From NCBI GenBank assembly GCA_041396705.1, contig JAWKYB010000012.1, positions 131,079-195,078 on the forward strand: a stretch of DNA of 64,000 nucleotides. Reading direction: 5' to 3'. Shown here piece by piece: positions 45,077-54,129 of this stretch; within the stretch, counting starts at the first letter, position 1, and the number at the start of each line of letters is the position of its first letter. Source of the stretch: Alphaproteobacteria bacterium (GTDB lineage: Bacteria; Pseudomonadota; Alphaproteobacteria; CALKHQ01). The notes below the pieces were generated by a model that saw nothing but the letters and a program-made list of their open reading frames with translations, was not told the DNA's origin and ran no database searches. The position numbers and the translations under genes are program-made.

Positions 45077-46252
45077 TCAGTTCCTCTGGTCCAGAAAGGC
45101 GTGCAGCTTGTCCATCGCCTTCTCGATGTTCTCGGTGGAGTTGGCGTAGGAGAAGCGGATGTAGCCCTCGCCGAACCGGCCGAAGCTGGTGCCGGAGATC
45201 GCGGCGATGCCGAGCTGGTCCAGCATGACCTGCTGCAACTCGCGCGATTGCATGCCGGTGCCGGCGGTGTTGGCGAAGGCATAGAAGGCGCCGCCGGGAC
45301 GGATGCAGCGCACGCCCGGCATCGCGTTCAGCCGGTCGACGATCACGCCCCTGCGGCTGTCGAAGGCGGCGACCATCTCGTGCACCGCGTCCTGCGGCCC
45401 TTCCAGCGCGGCGATGCCGGCGAACTGCGTCGCGGCGTTGACGCAGGAATGGCAGTTGATGGCCAGCCGGGTCGCCTGCTCGGCCAGCGGCTTCGGCCAC
45501 ACCGCATAGCCCAGCCGCCAGCCGGTCATGGCATAGGTCTTCGACCAGCCGTCGAGCATGATCACCCGGTCGCGCAGCTCCGGATAGGTCAGCAGGCTGA
45601 CGTGCGGCTGCCCGTCATAGGTCATCTGGCTGTAGATCTCGTCGCTGAGGATGGCGACGTGCGGGTGGGCGGCCAGCCCGGCGGCCAGCTTGTCGAACTC
45701 CGCCTTCGGCACGGTGCCGCCGGTCGGGTTGGCCGGGCTGTTGACGATGATCAGGCGGGTCGCCGGCGTGATCAGGCCCAGCACCTCGTCGGCGCTGAAC
45801 GAGAAGCCGTTGTCCTCGTACAGCGGGATCGGCACCGCGGTCGCGCCGGTGAAGCGGATCGCCGATTCGTAGATCGGGAAGCCGGGGTTGGGATACAGGA
45901 TCTCGGCCCCCGGCTCGCCGAACATCAGGCAGGCGAAGAACATGGTGACCTTGCCGCCGGGCACGATCACCACGCAGTCCGGGTCGATCGCCACCCCGGT
46001 CCGCTTCAAAAGGTCGGCGGCCACCGCCTCGCGCAGCGGCAGGATGCCGTTCGCCGGGGTATAGCCGTGATGGCCGTCGCGCAGCGCCTTGCACGCCGCC
46101 TCGACGATATGGTCCGGGGTCTTGAAGTCCGGCTGGCCGATGCCGAGGTTGATGATCTCGCGGCCCTGCATCTCCAGCGCCCGCGCCCGGGCCAGCACCT
46201 CGAACGCCGTCTCGGTTCCCAGCCGTGCCATTCCGGCGGCGAGTGTCGCCAT
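45077..46252 (-). CDS. class I/II pyridoxal-phosphate aminotransferase
   Basis: A 391-residue fold-type I aminotransferase. INLGIGQPDFKTPDHIVEAA is the N-terminal substrate loop. SPANPTGG, then the PLP lysine in DGWSKTYAMTGWRLGY (about residue 235) and the C-terminal Arg in EGYIRFSYANSTENI complete the active site. The start at 46252 (MATLAAGMARLGTE) is chosen over the longer ORF. It resembles aspartate/aromatic aminotransferases; the amino donor cannot be defined. Confidence 0.9.
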   Translation of the reverse strand: MATLAAGMARLGTETAFEVLARARALEMQGREIINLGIGQPDFKTPDHIVEAACKALRDGHHGYTPANGILPLREAVAADLLKRTGVAIDPDCVVIVPGGKVTMFFACLMFGEPGAEILYPNPGFPIYESAIRFTGATAVPIPLYEDNGFSFSADEVLGLITPATRLIIVNSPANPTGGTVPKAEFDKLAAGLAAHPHVAILSDEIYSQMTYDGQPHVSLLTYPELRDRVIMLDGWSKTYAMTGWRLGYAVWPKPLAEQATRLAINCHSCVNAATQFAGIAALEGPQDAVHEMVAAFDSRRGVIVDRLNAMPGVRCIRPGGAFYAFANTAGTGMQSRELQQVMLDQLGIAAISGTSFGRFGEGYIRFSYANSTENIEKAMDKLHAFLDQRN

Positions 46253-46449
46253 CCTGTTTCCCCCTCCGGCCCGCGGGCCATTCGTCTTGCGCCCGTCCGG
46301 GCCGTTTCTCGGAAGCGCGCAACATGTGCGCAAAACCGCCGACGGAAGCAAGCGTCGCCCGCGCGCGCGAACATGCGTCATGGTGCGCCGGCGCCGGCCC
46401 GCCCTATGTTGCGTCGGACCGACCGACACAGCCGAAGAGGGACAAAGCG

Positions 46450-47703
46450 ATGGCCAGCGGTGATTTGCGGCACAAGGTGACCTTCCTGGGCGCCCTCGGC
46501 GAACCGCTCGCCGCGCGCCTCGACCTGCCGGCGGGCCCGCCGCGGGCGTTCGCGGTGTTCGCCCACTGCTTCACCTGCTCGAAGGACATCTTCGCCGCCG
46601 CACGCATCGCCGCCGGCCTGACCGAGGCCGGCTACGGCGTGCTGCGCTTCGATTTCACCGGGCTCGGCGCCAGCGCCGGCGATTTCGCCAACACCAACTA
46701 CTCGTCCAACGTCGACGACCTGGTCGCCGCCGCCGACTGGCTGCGCGCCAACCACGCCGCGCCGACGCTGCTGGTCGGCCACAGCCTGGGCGGCGCGGCG
46801 GTGCTGGTCGCGGCGACGCGCATCGCGGAGGTGCGGGCGGTGGCGACCATCGGCGCGCCGGCCGATCCGGCCCACGTCACCCGCGCGCTCGGCGACGCGG
46901 TCGCCGACATCGAGGCGGAGGGCGAGGCGAAGGTGGAGATCGCCGGCCGCGCCTTCCGCATCCGGCGCCAGTTCGTCGACGACCTGCGCAACCAGGACCA
47001 GCTCCGCGCCATCCGCGCGCTGAAGGCGGCGCTGATGGTGATGCACGCGCCGCGCGACGAGATCGTCGGCATCGAGAACGCGCGGATGATCTTCGAGGCG
47101 GCGCACCATCCGAAGAGCTTCGTCAGCCTGGATACCGCCGACCACCTGCTGACCGACCGGGCCGACGCGGTCTATGTCGCCCGCGTGCTCGCCGCCTGGG
47201 CCGAGCGCTATGTCGAGGCGGCCGCGGTTGCGGCCGGCGCGGCGGAAGAGGATGCCGGCGGCGTGCTGGTGTCGGAGACCGGGCTCGGCCGCTTCCAGCA
47301 GGCGATCGCCGTCGGCCCGCACCGGCTGACCGCCGACGAGCCGCGCGCGGCCGGCGGCGACGACAGCGGGCCGTCGCCCTATGACCTGCTGTCGGCGGCG
47401 CTCGGCGCCTGCACCGCGATGACGCTGCGTATGTATGCCGGCCACAAGCAGCTGCCGCTCGACCATGTCGCGGTGCGCGTGGTGCACGACCGCATCCACG
47501 CCGAGGACTGCGCCACCTGCGAGACCCGCGAGGGCAAGGTCGACCGCTTCGTGCGCACCATCGCGCTGCAGGGCGATCTCGACGATGCCCAGACCGCCCG
47601 CATGCTGCAGATCGCCGACCGCTGCCCGGTGCACCAGACCCTGCACCGCGAGGTGCTGGTCGAGACCGCGCTGGCCGACGCGCCGGCGGAAGCGCCGGCT
47701 TGA
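46450..47703 (+). CDS. alpha/beta hydrolase-OsmC fusion protein
   Basis: A 417-residue two-domain protein. Residues ~1-255 are an alpha/beta hydrolase (FAHCFTCSKD, FDFTGLGASAGDF, nucleophile elbow GHSLGGAA, Asp in HAPRDEIVG, His in DTADHLL). Residues ~265-410 are an OsmC/Ohr-like domain (GPSPYDLLSAALGACTAMTLRMYA and CATCETREGKVDRF), whose cysteines reduce organic peroxides in the family. The natural fusion occurs in many proteobacteria and suggests hydrolysis of an ester and detoxification of a peroxide product in one protein. ATG at 46450. Confidence 0.88.
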   Translation: MASGDLRHKVTFLGALGEPLAARLDLPAGPPRAFAVFAHCFTCSKDIFAAARIAAGLTEAGYGVLRFDFTGLGASAGDFANTNYSSNVDDLVAAADWLRANHAAPTLLVGHSLGGAAVLVAATRIAEVRAVATIGAPADPAHVTRALGDAVADIEAEGEAKVEIAGRAFRIRRQFVDDLRNQDQLRAIRALKAALMVMHAPRDEIVGIENARMIFEAAHHPKSFVSLDTADHLLTDRADAVYVARVLAAWAERYVEAAAVAAGAAEEDAGGVLVSETGLGRFQQAIAVGPHRLTADEPRAAGGDDSGPSPYDLLSAALGACTAMTLRMYAGHKQLPLDHVAVRVVHDRIHAEDCATCETREGKVDRFVRTIALQGDLDDAQTARMLQIADRCPVHQTLHREVLVETALADAPAEAPA

Positions 47704-47740
47704 CGCTACCCCCTCGCGGGCGTAGTAAACCGCCGACTGC

Positions 47741-47815
47741 GGTGGCTGTAGCTCAGCTGGTTAGAGCACTGGTTTGTGGTACCAGGGGTCGTGGGTTCAA
47801 ATCCCATCAGCCACC
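47741..47815 (+). tRNA. tRNA-His (GTG anticodon)
   Basis: A full cloverleaf. Acceptor GTGGCTG (47742-47748) pairs with CAGCCAC (47808-47814), and the anticodon arm CTGGT-TTGTGGT-ACCAG has GTG at 47776-47778. The D-loop is AGCTCAGCTGGTTAGAGC and the T-arm is GTGGG-TTCAAAT-CCCAT. An encoded G at 47741 can act as G-1 opposite discriminator C73 (47815), and CCA is encoded at 47816-47818. The G-1:C73 pair is the usual bacterial histidine identity. Confidence 0.95.
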
Positions 47816-47829
47816 CCAATAGCGCCGAT

Positions 47830-49114
47830 GTCCGGCCCGGAGAGATGGGTAACGGATTGTACCTAAGACATTGGGTGACAACCACGGGCCGAACGGGTTG
47901 TCGAGAGTCTGCGGGTCTTCTGTTCCAGGTCGACGTATCCTAGGTCGTAGTGCATGAAGCTGACCAGCCAGATGGCCTGGTCGACTTCCTTGATGCCGAG
48001 ACGCTGTCCGGCGAGCACGGTTGAAATGTTGATCTTCGCGGTGCATGCAGATGCGTCCGCAGGCGGTGACCATGATGTCGCGGTCGTGCATTGGATAACT
48101 GATGTCGGGCAGACCGCGATAGGGCCTGGTGGAGGGCGCGTAGGCCTCGGCTGGCGTCTTCATCTGCAAGGCTTCGTGCGGTCGCTCGGTGTTGAACTCG
48201 CGGACGAAGGCGTCGATCGAGCTTGTTGCTGGAGGCTGTTCATGCCGGCCGGCCGGGTCGCCTCCTTCTTCAGGGTGAGATGCATGCGCTCGTGGCGCCC
48301 GTTCTGCTGGGGCGGCCGGGCTTGATGCGTTCGATCGCGATCCCCAACCTCAGCCACCAGACGGCGAGCCTGGAGAGGCCGTAGAGCCCGTTGGGACTGC
48401 GAAGGGAACGCCGTTGTCGGACCGGATCGCGCCGGGCAGGCCGCGCTCGTGGAACAGCTGCTCGAAGGCGGTGATGGCCAGGTCCTCGCGGGTGGACTCA
48501 GCGCTTCGCACATCAGCAGGTAGCGCGACGCCTGATCGGTTACGGTCAGCGGGTAGCAGTATCGGCTGTTCCCCAGCTTGAACTCGCCCTTGAAGTCGGC
48601 GCACCAGAGGTCGTTGGGTTCGGCGCCGGCGGACAGCGGCGTGCCCTTTGCCCTGTGGCGGGGCCGTCCGGGGACCTTGACCAGGCCGTGCCGGTGCAGG
48701 ACGGCGGGATCGTGCTCCTGGCGGGGACGCGGACGTCGCCCGCCAGCCGCCGGACCAGCAGTTCGCGGATCTTGCGCGCCCCCCAGTGGGGCTTCTCCTG
48801 CTTGAAGGCGACAATCATCGCCTCGATCGGCGCCGGCAGTTGGTTGGCGTAGCGCACCGGCCGGCGCGAGCGGTCGCTCAGCGCCTCCAGGCCATGTTCC
48901 CTATAGCGATCGTAGACCTTGTAGCCGGTCTTCCGCGAGATGCCGAACTCCCGGCAGACATCGCTCATCCGACCCCCTCGAGCAGACGAGCGACGAACCT
49001 CAGGCGTTCTTCCACAACCGAACACTCCTTCCACGGCATCGACATCTCCCAGGCGCGCCTGAAACATGTCACCCATGTGTCCGGTACGTTCTGTCACATC
49101 TCTCGGGCCGCTCA
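47830..49114 (-). mobile_element. IS481-family insertion sequence
   Basis: About 1.29 kb. The two ends are imperfect inverted repeats of roughly 45 bp. The tRNA side reads gtccggcccggagagatggg and the other end, reverse complemented, tgagcggcccgagagatgtg; both continue to a shared gggtgaca. The tetranucleotide CGAT stands on both outer sides (47826-47829 and 49115-49118) and may be a target-site duplication. The left end lies 12 bases after the tRNA-His CCA, leaving the tRNA intact. It carries one frame-disrupted transposase gene on the minus strand. Confidence 0.7.
47870..49039 (-). pseudogene. IS481-family DDE transposase, frame-disrupted
   Basis: It starts MPWKECSVVEERLRFVARL at 49039, then a helix-turn-helix MSDVCREFGISRKTGYKVYDRYREHG. 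The integrase-core acidic residues can be seen: D in DFKGEFKLGNSRYCYPLT, D in AIRSDNGVPF and E in PQQNGRHERMHLTLKKEA. The pieces lie in several frames, with breaks near 48975, 48690, 48610, 48500, 48380, 48310, 48210 and 48000. The C-terminus (PQTLDNPFGPWLSP) is like that of other IS481 transposases. The end is approximate. As sequenced it would not make an active enzyme. Confidence 0.75.
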
Positions 49115-49252
49115 CGATCCCGGAGACGGCAAAGCCGGCCATGCGCACAGACTGCGCGGTCATCGGCTCGCGCTTGCGGGTCGCTTTGCCGGTCCGCGTC
49201 GGGCGCGCCGCGACCGCGCCACGGTGCCCGGTCGCGCAGGGGAACGAACCGT

Positions 49253-49438
49253 CTATCTGCCCAGCTTGTCGGGCAGTCCTTTCCGCTTGGTCTCTGCCAG
49301 CTCTTCCAGTTCAGCCTCGGTCATCGACTCGTACATGCTGCGCGCGGCACCCTTGAGGTCGGACTCTTGCGCCTCGCCGCGCTTGGCTGCCAGCGCGGCG
49401 CCGGCAGCCTTCTGCTGTGCTTTCGATCTTGCGGGCAC
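49253..49438 (-). CDS. DUF3008-family small basic protein
   Basis: A 61-residue protein read from a GTG at 49438 (GGAGA upstream), beginning VPARSKAQQKAAGAALAAKRGE and ending in the conserved AELEELAETKRKGLPDKLG. This is the short DUF3008 family, common in alphaproteobacteria and of unknown function; the basic, helical, small format resembles stress-related or nucleic-acid-binding proteins. It lies between the IS element and an EamA transporter. Confidence 0.75.
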   Translation of the reverse strand: MPARSKAQQKAAGAALAAKRGEAQESDLKGAARSMYESMTEAELEELAETKRKGLPDKLGR

Positions 49439-49513
49439 GTGCGCTCTCCGTTGCAGGCTGTCACAGGCACAACGCTGCAGCATCGAGCGGGTTCCGGGCG
49501 CGGCTGCGGCCGG

Positions 49514-50515
49514 TCAAGGCCGTCGCCGTGCCGGCTTTCGGGCCGGCTGGCGCGGCAGGGCGATCAGGGCAAGCGCGGCGAGGCTGAGCGCGACCGCGAG
49601 CCAGAAGTGGGGCGGGTACCACTCGTCGAGCAGCGCCATGCCCCAGGCGATGCCGGCCGGCAGCGCGATGAAGCTGCCGAAGGCGACGAACATCGAGCCC
49701 GACAGCCGCAGCAGCAATATGTAGAGATAGATCTCGACCCCCGTCACCCCGATGAAGGCGGCCAGCGGCGTGCGCACGGCCGGCCAGTCGGCGAACAGCG
49801 CCGACGGCGTGCCGACGACGAACCAGGCGGGCAGCGCGATCAGCGCGGCGGCGGCGAGCTGGCCGGTGACGACCTGCAGCGTGTTCAGCCGCCGCGGCCA
49901 GAACCGCGCGACATAGATGCCGTCGAAGGCATAGGCGGCCGGGATCGCGACCGCGAAGGGCAGGGCGTGCAGCCAGCCTGATTCCGGCCGTCCGAACTCG
50001 CGTAGCAGCAGCACGGCGACGCCGACGGTGCCCAGAGCCACGCCGAACAGCCGGTCGCGGCCGACGCGTTCCCAGCGCAGCGCCAGCAGGATGGCGACGG
50101 TCGCCACCGGGGTCAGCGATTCGAAGAAGGCGACGACGCCGGCCGGCATCGCGGACGCCGCCGCGGCGGCCCCGCCCAGCGGCACGACGAAGCCGAACAG
50201 CGCGGCCAGCACGAAATAGGCGGCCTCGGACCGGGTCGGGCGGAACAGCCCGCCACGGGCGGCCAGCACCGCGGCGAAGGCGGCCGCGCACAGCGTCAGG
50301 GCGGGCGCCAGCGCGCCGGTCTCGTCGACGCCGGCCGTGGCCAGCATGCGCAGCAGCACGATCTGCAGGCCCCACAACAGGCCGAGCCCGAACAGAACGG
50401 CGGTGCACAGCGCCTGGCCGGGCGCGGCGCGGCCGGCGCGGGCGTTACCGGCAGCGGAGGCATAGGACGTCGCGACGGTGCGCGAGGCCGCTGAGCGACT
50501 GGGGGGCGTGCTCAT
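49514..50515 (-). CDS. EamA/DMT-family transporter
   Basis: A 333-residue membrane protein with about ten transmembrane segments in two EamA repeats. The first starts FGLGLLWGLQIVLLRMLATAG; Pro-rich FFESLTPVATVAILLALRWERVG ends the first repeat, and the second ends SFIALPAGIAWGMALLDEWYPPHF. DMT exporters move amino acids, nucleotides or other metabolites; the substrate is unknown. The C-terminal tail is basic. The start at 50515 is followed by a ~35-residue hydrophilic leader. Confidence 0.85.
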   Translation of the reverse strand: MSTPPSRSAASRTVATSYASAAGNARAGRAAPGQALCTAVLFGLGLLWGLQIVLLRMLATAGVDETGALAPALTLCAAAFAAVLAARGGLFRPTRSEAAYFVLAALFGFVVPLGGAAAAASAMPAGVVAFFESLTPVATVAILLALRWERVGRDRLFGVALGTVGVAVLLLREFGRPESGWLHALPFAVAIPAAYAFDGIYVARFWPRRLNTLQVVTGQLAAAALIALPAWFVVGTPSALFADWPAVRTPLAAFIGVTGVEIYLYILLLRLSGSMFVAFGSFIALPAGIAWGMALLDEWYPPHFWLAVALSLAALALIALPRQPARKPARRRP

Positions 50516-50588
50516 GCGATCACCCTGGCCGGCAAATCCGGCTGTCTGGCGGCGGGAATATGGTTAATCGGCACGATGCCGCGGCAAC

Positions 50589-50784
50589 GCGCGGGCGGCG
50601 GTGACGAAAGTCACGCGGCCGGCGAGCGTGGGCTCCCTGCCGGCGCGAAACGCGCACGCAGGGCTGTCGGCCGCGTCGCTGGACGCAGCGATGCGCGCTC
50701 CGGGGAGGCGCGCGCGGTTGCCAGAAGCAAAAAGGCGGCGGCCCGGAATGCGCTGTCGCACACTCCGGGCCGCGCGCCCGATCG
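50589..50784. repeat. conserved non-coding duplicate, copy A
   Basis: 196 bp lying downstream of the secreted-protein gene at 50848 and upstream of the EamA gene. It is about 93% identical to 54130-54324 (about 13 differences by eye). It includes a perfect hairpin with a GAAA loop (GTGAC-GAAA-GTCAC at 50601-50614), a ~65-base block identical in both copies, and the terminator of the upstream gene. Nearby coding DNA of the two paralogues is only about 75% identical, so this segment is the better conserved part. Confidence 0.75.
50729..50773 (-). terminator. rho-independent terminator of the secreted-protein gene (copy A)
   Basis: GCGGCCCGGA and TCCGGGCCGC make a 10-bp stem with a 16-base loop. 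On the minus strand a TTTTT run follows about 4 bases later (50733-50729). It lies 75 bases after the stop of the gene at 50848. Confidence 0.75.
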
Positions 50785-50847
50785 GGGTTGCCGATCTCGT
50801 CAGCGGGTCAGGGCGTCATGTCCGCGCCTGCCTGGGTGCGCGCCGCT

Positions 50848-51861
50848 CTACAATTGAAGTTCGCCGCTGTTGTAGACCCAGGTCTGCTGGCCGGCGCAAC
50901 CGCCCGACGAGGCCGCGACGTGAAGCCAGTTCGGATCGGATGCGGACTTCTCGATCAGGCGCACCTGGTCGCCGGGCGAGAGGTAGCACTGGTCCGCGCC
51001 CCCCTCCTGCGGGTAGCCGGTCACATCGGCGAGCACCACGACCGTGCCGGCGGTGGGTGCAGGCGCGGGCGGCGGCGGCGTCGTTGTCTGCTGGACCAGC
51101 ACCTGCTGAACGCAGATCTGGAACGGTTGCTCGCATGCGGCCTGGATCACGCCTGCCGAAGAGACGCTCGCTCCATATGCTTGCATGATGAGAGCCCGGC
51201 ATTGGCTTTCGGCTGCCATGCAATCGTTTTGCGTGTGCATTGCGGCCATGTCCCAGGGGAAGATCGGCGCCGAAGAGGTTGGCGCCGGCGACGGCGCACC
51301 ACCGCAGACCAGCCCGATCCGATCGACATACTCGCCGGAGCCGCCGAAAATGCCGGACGCGGTCTCGGTCGCGGCGTCGCACCCGGCCCAGTCGGTCGCG
51401 ACGACGGTGCCGGCAACCTGGTCGGGCCTGACCTCGTAGGTGTAGTCGCTGCCGAGGTCCCGGCACTGGATCGAGATGTGCTTGACGATCGTCAGCTCGC
51501 TCCAGGGCCCGTACGATGAGCTCAGCGCTTGCACCACATCGCCGGGCTGGCAGGCGACCTTCTGGTATCCGCCGCCGCCGCCGCCCCAGTACTGGGTGGG
51601 CTCGTATGCCCCGCCGGCCCACTCGGTCCGCTCCGCATTCAGCGGCGTGCAGATCGCCACCACGGCATCGAGCGCCGTGCCGCTGCGCAGGTTGACCCCG
51701 ATCAGCACATCGTTCGGCCGGCACTCCGAGCGGAAGTTGCCGCCGCCGCCGCCGCCGAACGGCCCAACGTCGCGTGCGTGGACGTGTGTCGCGAAGAGCG
51801 TGGTCGCCGAGAACGCGCCCGCGATCGCGCAGGCCAGAAACGCAGATCGGTTCCGCATCAT
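50848..51861 (-). CDS. secreted Gly-rich/SH3-like protein, paralogue A
   Basis: A 337-residue exported protein without a named family. Signal peptide (FLACAIAGAFSATTLFATHVHA) is followed by DVGPFGGGGGGNFRSECRPN. The ~160-residue first domain has a repeated beta pattern (VLIGVNLRSGTALDAVVAIC, YEPTQYWGGGGGGYQKVACQ, EYVDRIGLVCGG) reminiscent of jacalin- or VMO-I-like lectin folds. A Thr/Pro linker then leads to a C-terminal SH3-like domain (DQCYLSPGDQVRLIEKSASDPNW, TWVYNSGELQL). A ~65-residue Cys-rich insertion (MHTQNDCMAAESQCRALIMQ) is missing from paralogue B. It is divergent from the BTAD regulator. Confidence 0.7.
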   Translation of the reverse strand: MMRNRSAFLACAIAGAFSATTLFATHVHARDVGPFGGGGGGNFRSECRPNDVLIGVNLRSGTALDAVVAICTPLNAERTEWAGGAYEPTQYWGGGGGGYQKVACQPGDVVQALSSSYGPWSELTIVKHISIQCRDLGSDYTYEVRPDQVAGTVVATDWAGCDAATETASGIFGGSGEYVDRIGLVCGGAPSPAPTSSAPIFPWDMAAMHTQNDCMAAESQCRALIMQAYGASVSSAGVIQAACEQPFQICVQQVLVQQTTTPPPPAPAPTAGTVVVLADVTGYPQEGGADQCYLSPGDQVRLIEKSASDPNWLHVAASSGGCAGQQTWVYNSGELQL

Positions 51862-51921
51862 TTCCCTTCTCCTCTATGCCCCTGCGACCGGCCCGTGCCG
51901 GCGCAGAACACCTGTCCCGTC

Positions 51922-51982
51922 CACGCTGGAAAATGGTTCATGGGCGTTCACGAATGCGGGAAAGCAGCGTCAAACCAGCGTG
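51922..51982. promoter_or_regulatory. inverted repeat in the divergent region between paralogue A and the BTAD regulator
   Basis: CACGCTGG (51922-51929) and CCAGCGTG (51975-51982) are perfect inverted copies 45 bases apart in the 214-bp region between the two divergent starts. It is a candidate binding pair for the neighbouring regulator; no direct support. Confidence 0.3.
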
Positions 51983-52075
51983 AAAGCCCAGGAAAAGTGC
52001 GCTATACGGTGCAAAGAGAGCGAATGGCGTGATCGCTCGATTTCACGCGGCGTTTTGGGGGGAGCGTCTACTCGA

Positions 52076-54040
52076 TTGCGCGAACTCGCGCTCAGCCTTT
52101 TGGGCGAATTCGAGATCCGAGACGGCGCGGGGCAGATCATCCCGTTGGTCGGCCGGAAGAATCGTGCACTCCTGGCTATCCTTGCCCTCGCGCCGGGCGC
52201 ATCCGTTTCGCGCGCTCGCGCTGCCCGGCTGCTGTGGAGCGATCGCGCCGACGAGCAGGCGCGCAGCAGCCTGCGCCAGGCCCTGACGACCTTGCGCAAG
52301 GAACTCAAAGCGGCGGGCGCCGCGACGATCTTCGCCGACGATGCCCGCGTCGGTCTCGATCCGGAACGGATCGACGTCGACGCGCTGGCATTCCGGCGGC
52401 TCGCGGTGTCATCGGCACCCGATGACCTGCGCGCCGCAGCGGCGCTCTACCGGGGCGTGCTGCTTTCCGACATCGAGATCGGCGATGTCGCCTTCGAGGA
52501 GTGGCTGCAGTTGGAGCGCAGCCGCTTTTCCGACATGGCGGTCGAAGCGCTGGAGAAACTGTGGGCGCAGGAACGCGGCGCAGTGCGGCTCGATATCGCC
52601 AAGCGTCTGGTGGCTCTCGACCCGCTGCGCGAGAGCGCGCATTGCAAGCTGATCCAGACATACGCCGAGGCGGGCGAGCGTGCGCTCGCGCTGCTGCAGT
52701 TCGAGATCTGTCGTGCGACGCTGAAGACGGAGTTCGGTATCGAGCCGAACCAGGAAACGACTGCCCTGCGCGACGGCCTGATCGAGGGCTCAAGGGCTTT
52801 TCTGGCTGCGAACGGCGACGGAAGTGCCCACAGCGAACAGGCGCGGACAAGGCCATCGGTGGCCGTGCTGCCGTTCGACGTCATGGGCGAGGACCCATCG
52901 CTCAGCGCGTTCGCCGACGGCCTGACGGAAGATGTGATTGCCAGCCTTGCGCGCATCAGGGCTCTCCGGATCGTCGCGCGCAATACCGTCTTCACATACA
53001 AGGGCCGTCCGGTCGATATCCGCAACCTCGGACCTGATCTCGGTGCGGACTACGTCGTGGAGGGCAGCGTCCGCCGCTTCTCAGGGGGCATGCGCGTCTC
53101 AACGCAGTTGATCGAGGTCGCGAGCGGCCTGCACATCTGGGCGAGCCGCGTCGACCACATCGGTGCCGAAACGGTCGCGCTTCAGGACGAGATCTGCAGC
53201 GGGGTCGTGGCGTCGGTGCAGACGCAGATCATCCTGCACGAGGGCAGGATCGCGGACATCGCGGCGCAGGAGACCGCGACGAGCCTGCTTGCCCGGTCCT
53301 GGCAGCAATTCCTGAGCCTGACGCAACCGTCGCTGGCGAAGAGCCGCGCATTGGCGGAACGCGCGCTGGCGCTGGAGCCGGAGAGCGGCACGGCGCATCG
53401 CATGCTGGCGGTCTGCCTTTACCATCAGGTCTACATGGGCTTCCTGCCCTGGACCCGTGAGGCGCTGGACGATCTCTACACGCATGCCTCGCAGTCGATC
53501 CGGGCAGAGGATGCGGACGAATACTGCTACTGGGCGATGCAGTGCGCGTATCTGCTGAGGAAGGAGCATGCCCAAGGTCTCAGATCGTTGCAGCGGGCGC
53601 TCGAGATCAACCCGAGCTGTTCGATCGCACACGGCTCGTTCGGTACGGTCCACGCCTGGCTCGGACAGCCCGACGAGGCGATCAGGTCCAACGAGCTTGC
53701 GCTCCGCATGAACCCGGACGATCCGACCAGTTTCTTCCGTCACCTGGGTCTGTCGCTCGCGCACTATCTCGCGTCCCGGTACGACCAGGCCCTTCTGCAT
53801 GTCAGTCGCGTCGTGGAGCTTCGACCGCAATGGTGGCTCGCGCTGATTCTGCACGCTGCGAGCCTTGCCCAACTCGGTCGCATCGAGGATGCGTGCCGGC
53901 CGTTGGCCGAACTGGCGCGCGTCAGGCCCGGAACCGCGTGCGACACTCTGTGGATCCTGCCCTTCGCCAACGCCCGTGACCTGGAGCATTTGCTCGCCGG
54001 GCTTCGCAAGGCCGGCATGCCCGAGAGCCGGCAATCCTGA
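52076..54040 (+). CDS. BTAD-domain transcriptional regulator with TolB-like and TPR regions
   Basis: A 654-residue putative activator. Residues ~1-95 form an OmpR/SARP-type winged helix (LALSLLGEFEIRDGAGQIIP, LLAILALAPGASVSRARAARLLW, SSLRQALTTLRKELK). ~100-245 is a bacterial transcriptional activation domain of TPR-like helices (ALLQFEICRATLKTEFGIEPNQET). ~260-385 is the TolB N-terminal/FlgO-like beta domain (SVAVLPFDVMGEDPSLSAFADGL, GADYVVEGSVRR). The rest is TPR repeats. There is no ATG at the right place; TTG at 52076 after a GGGGGGAG stretch is preferred, with TTG at 52055 as an alternative. It stands between the two paralogous secreted proteins and probably controls them. Confidence 0.8.
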   Translation: MRELALSLLGEFEIRDGAGQIIPLVGRKNRALLAILALAPGASVSRARAARLLWSDRADEQARSSLRQALTTLRKELKAAGAATIFADDARVGLDPERIDVDALAFRRLAVSSAPDDLRAAAALYRGVLLSDIEIGDVAFEEWLQLERSRFSDMAVEALEKLWAQERGAVRLDIAKRLVALDPLRESAHCKLIQTYAEAGERALALLQFEICRATLKTEFGIEPNQETTALRDGLIEGSRAFLAANGDGSAHSEQARTRPSVAVLPFDVMGEDPSLSAFADGLTEDVIASLARIRALRIVARNTVFTYKGRPVDIRNLGPDLGADYVVEGSVRRFSGGMRVSTQLIEVASGLHIWASRVDHIGAETVALQDEICSGVVASVQTQIILHEGRIADIAAQETATSLLARSWQQFLSLTQPSLAKSRALAERALALEPESGTAHRMLAVCLYHQVYMGFLPWTREALDDLYTHASQSIRAEDADEYCYWAMQCAYLLRKEHAQGLRSLQRALEINPSCSIAHGSFGTVHAWLGQPDEAIRSNELALRMNPDDPTSFFRHLGLSLAHYLASRYDQALLHVSRVVELRPQWWLALILHAASLAQLGRIEDACRPLAELARVRPGTACDTLWILPFANARDLEHLLAGLRKAGMPESRQS

Positions 54041-54129
54041 TCGCTGCTCATCGATCTCGGCAGTAGCGCGGAAGGGCCGCCCGCGCACCCTGTGAGCGCT
54101 GTCTGTGACAGCAGGCCATCATAAGCTGC

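Noticed and set aside
49139..49250. Possible gene remnant between the IS element and the DUF3008 gene
   Set aside because: No frame with recognisable residues on either strand; too short to support.
50601..51188. Plus-strand open frames starting in the conserved non-coding duplicate (MTKVTR... in both copies)
   Set aside because: The peptides share a beginning but lose similarity after a one-base gap, and the downstream part mirrors the paralogue genes; conservation is better explained at the DNA or RNA level.
51476..52075. N-terminal extension of the BTAD regulator by 200 codons
   Set aside because: This part overlaps the coding region and signal peptide of the divergent secreted protein and has no domain; the SARP-type winged helix begins just after 52076.
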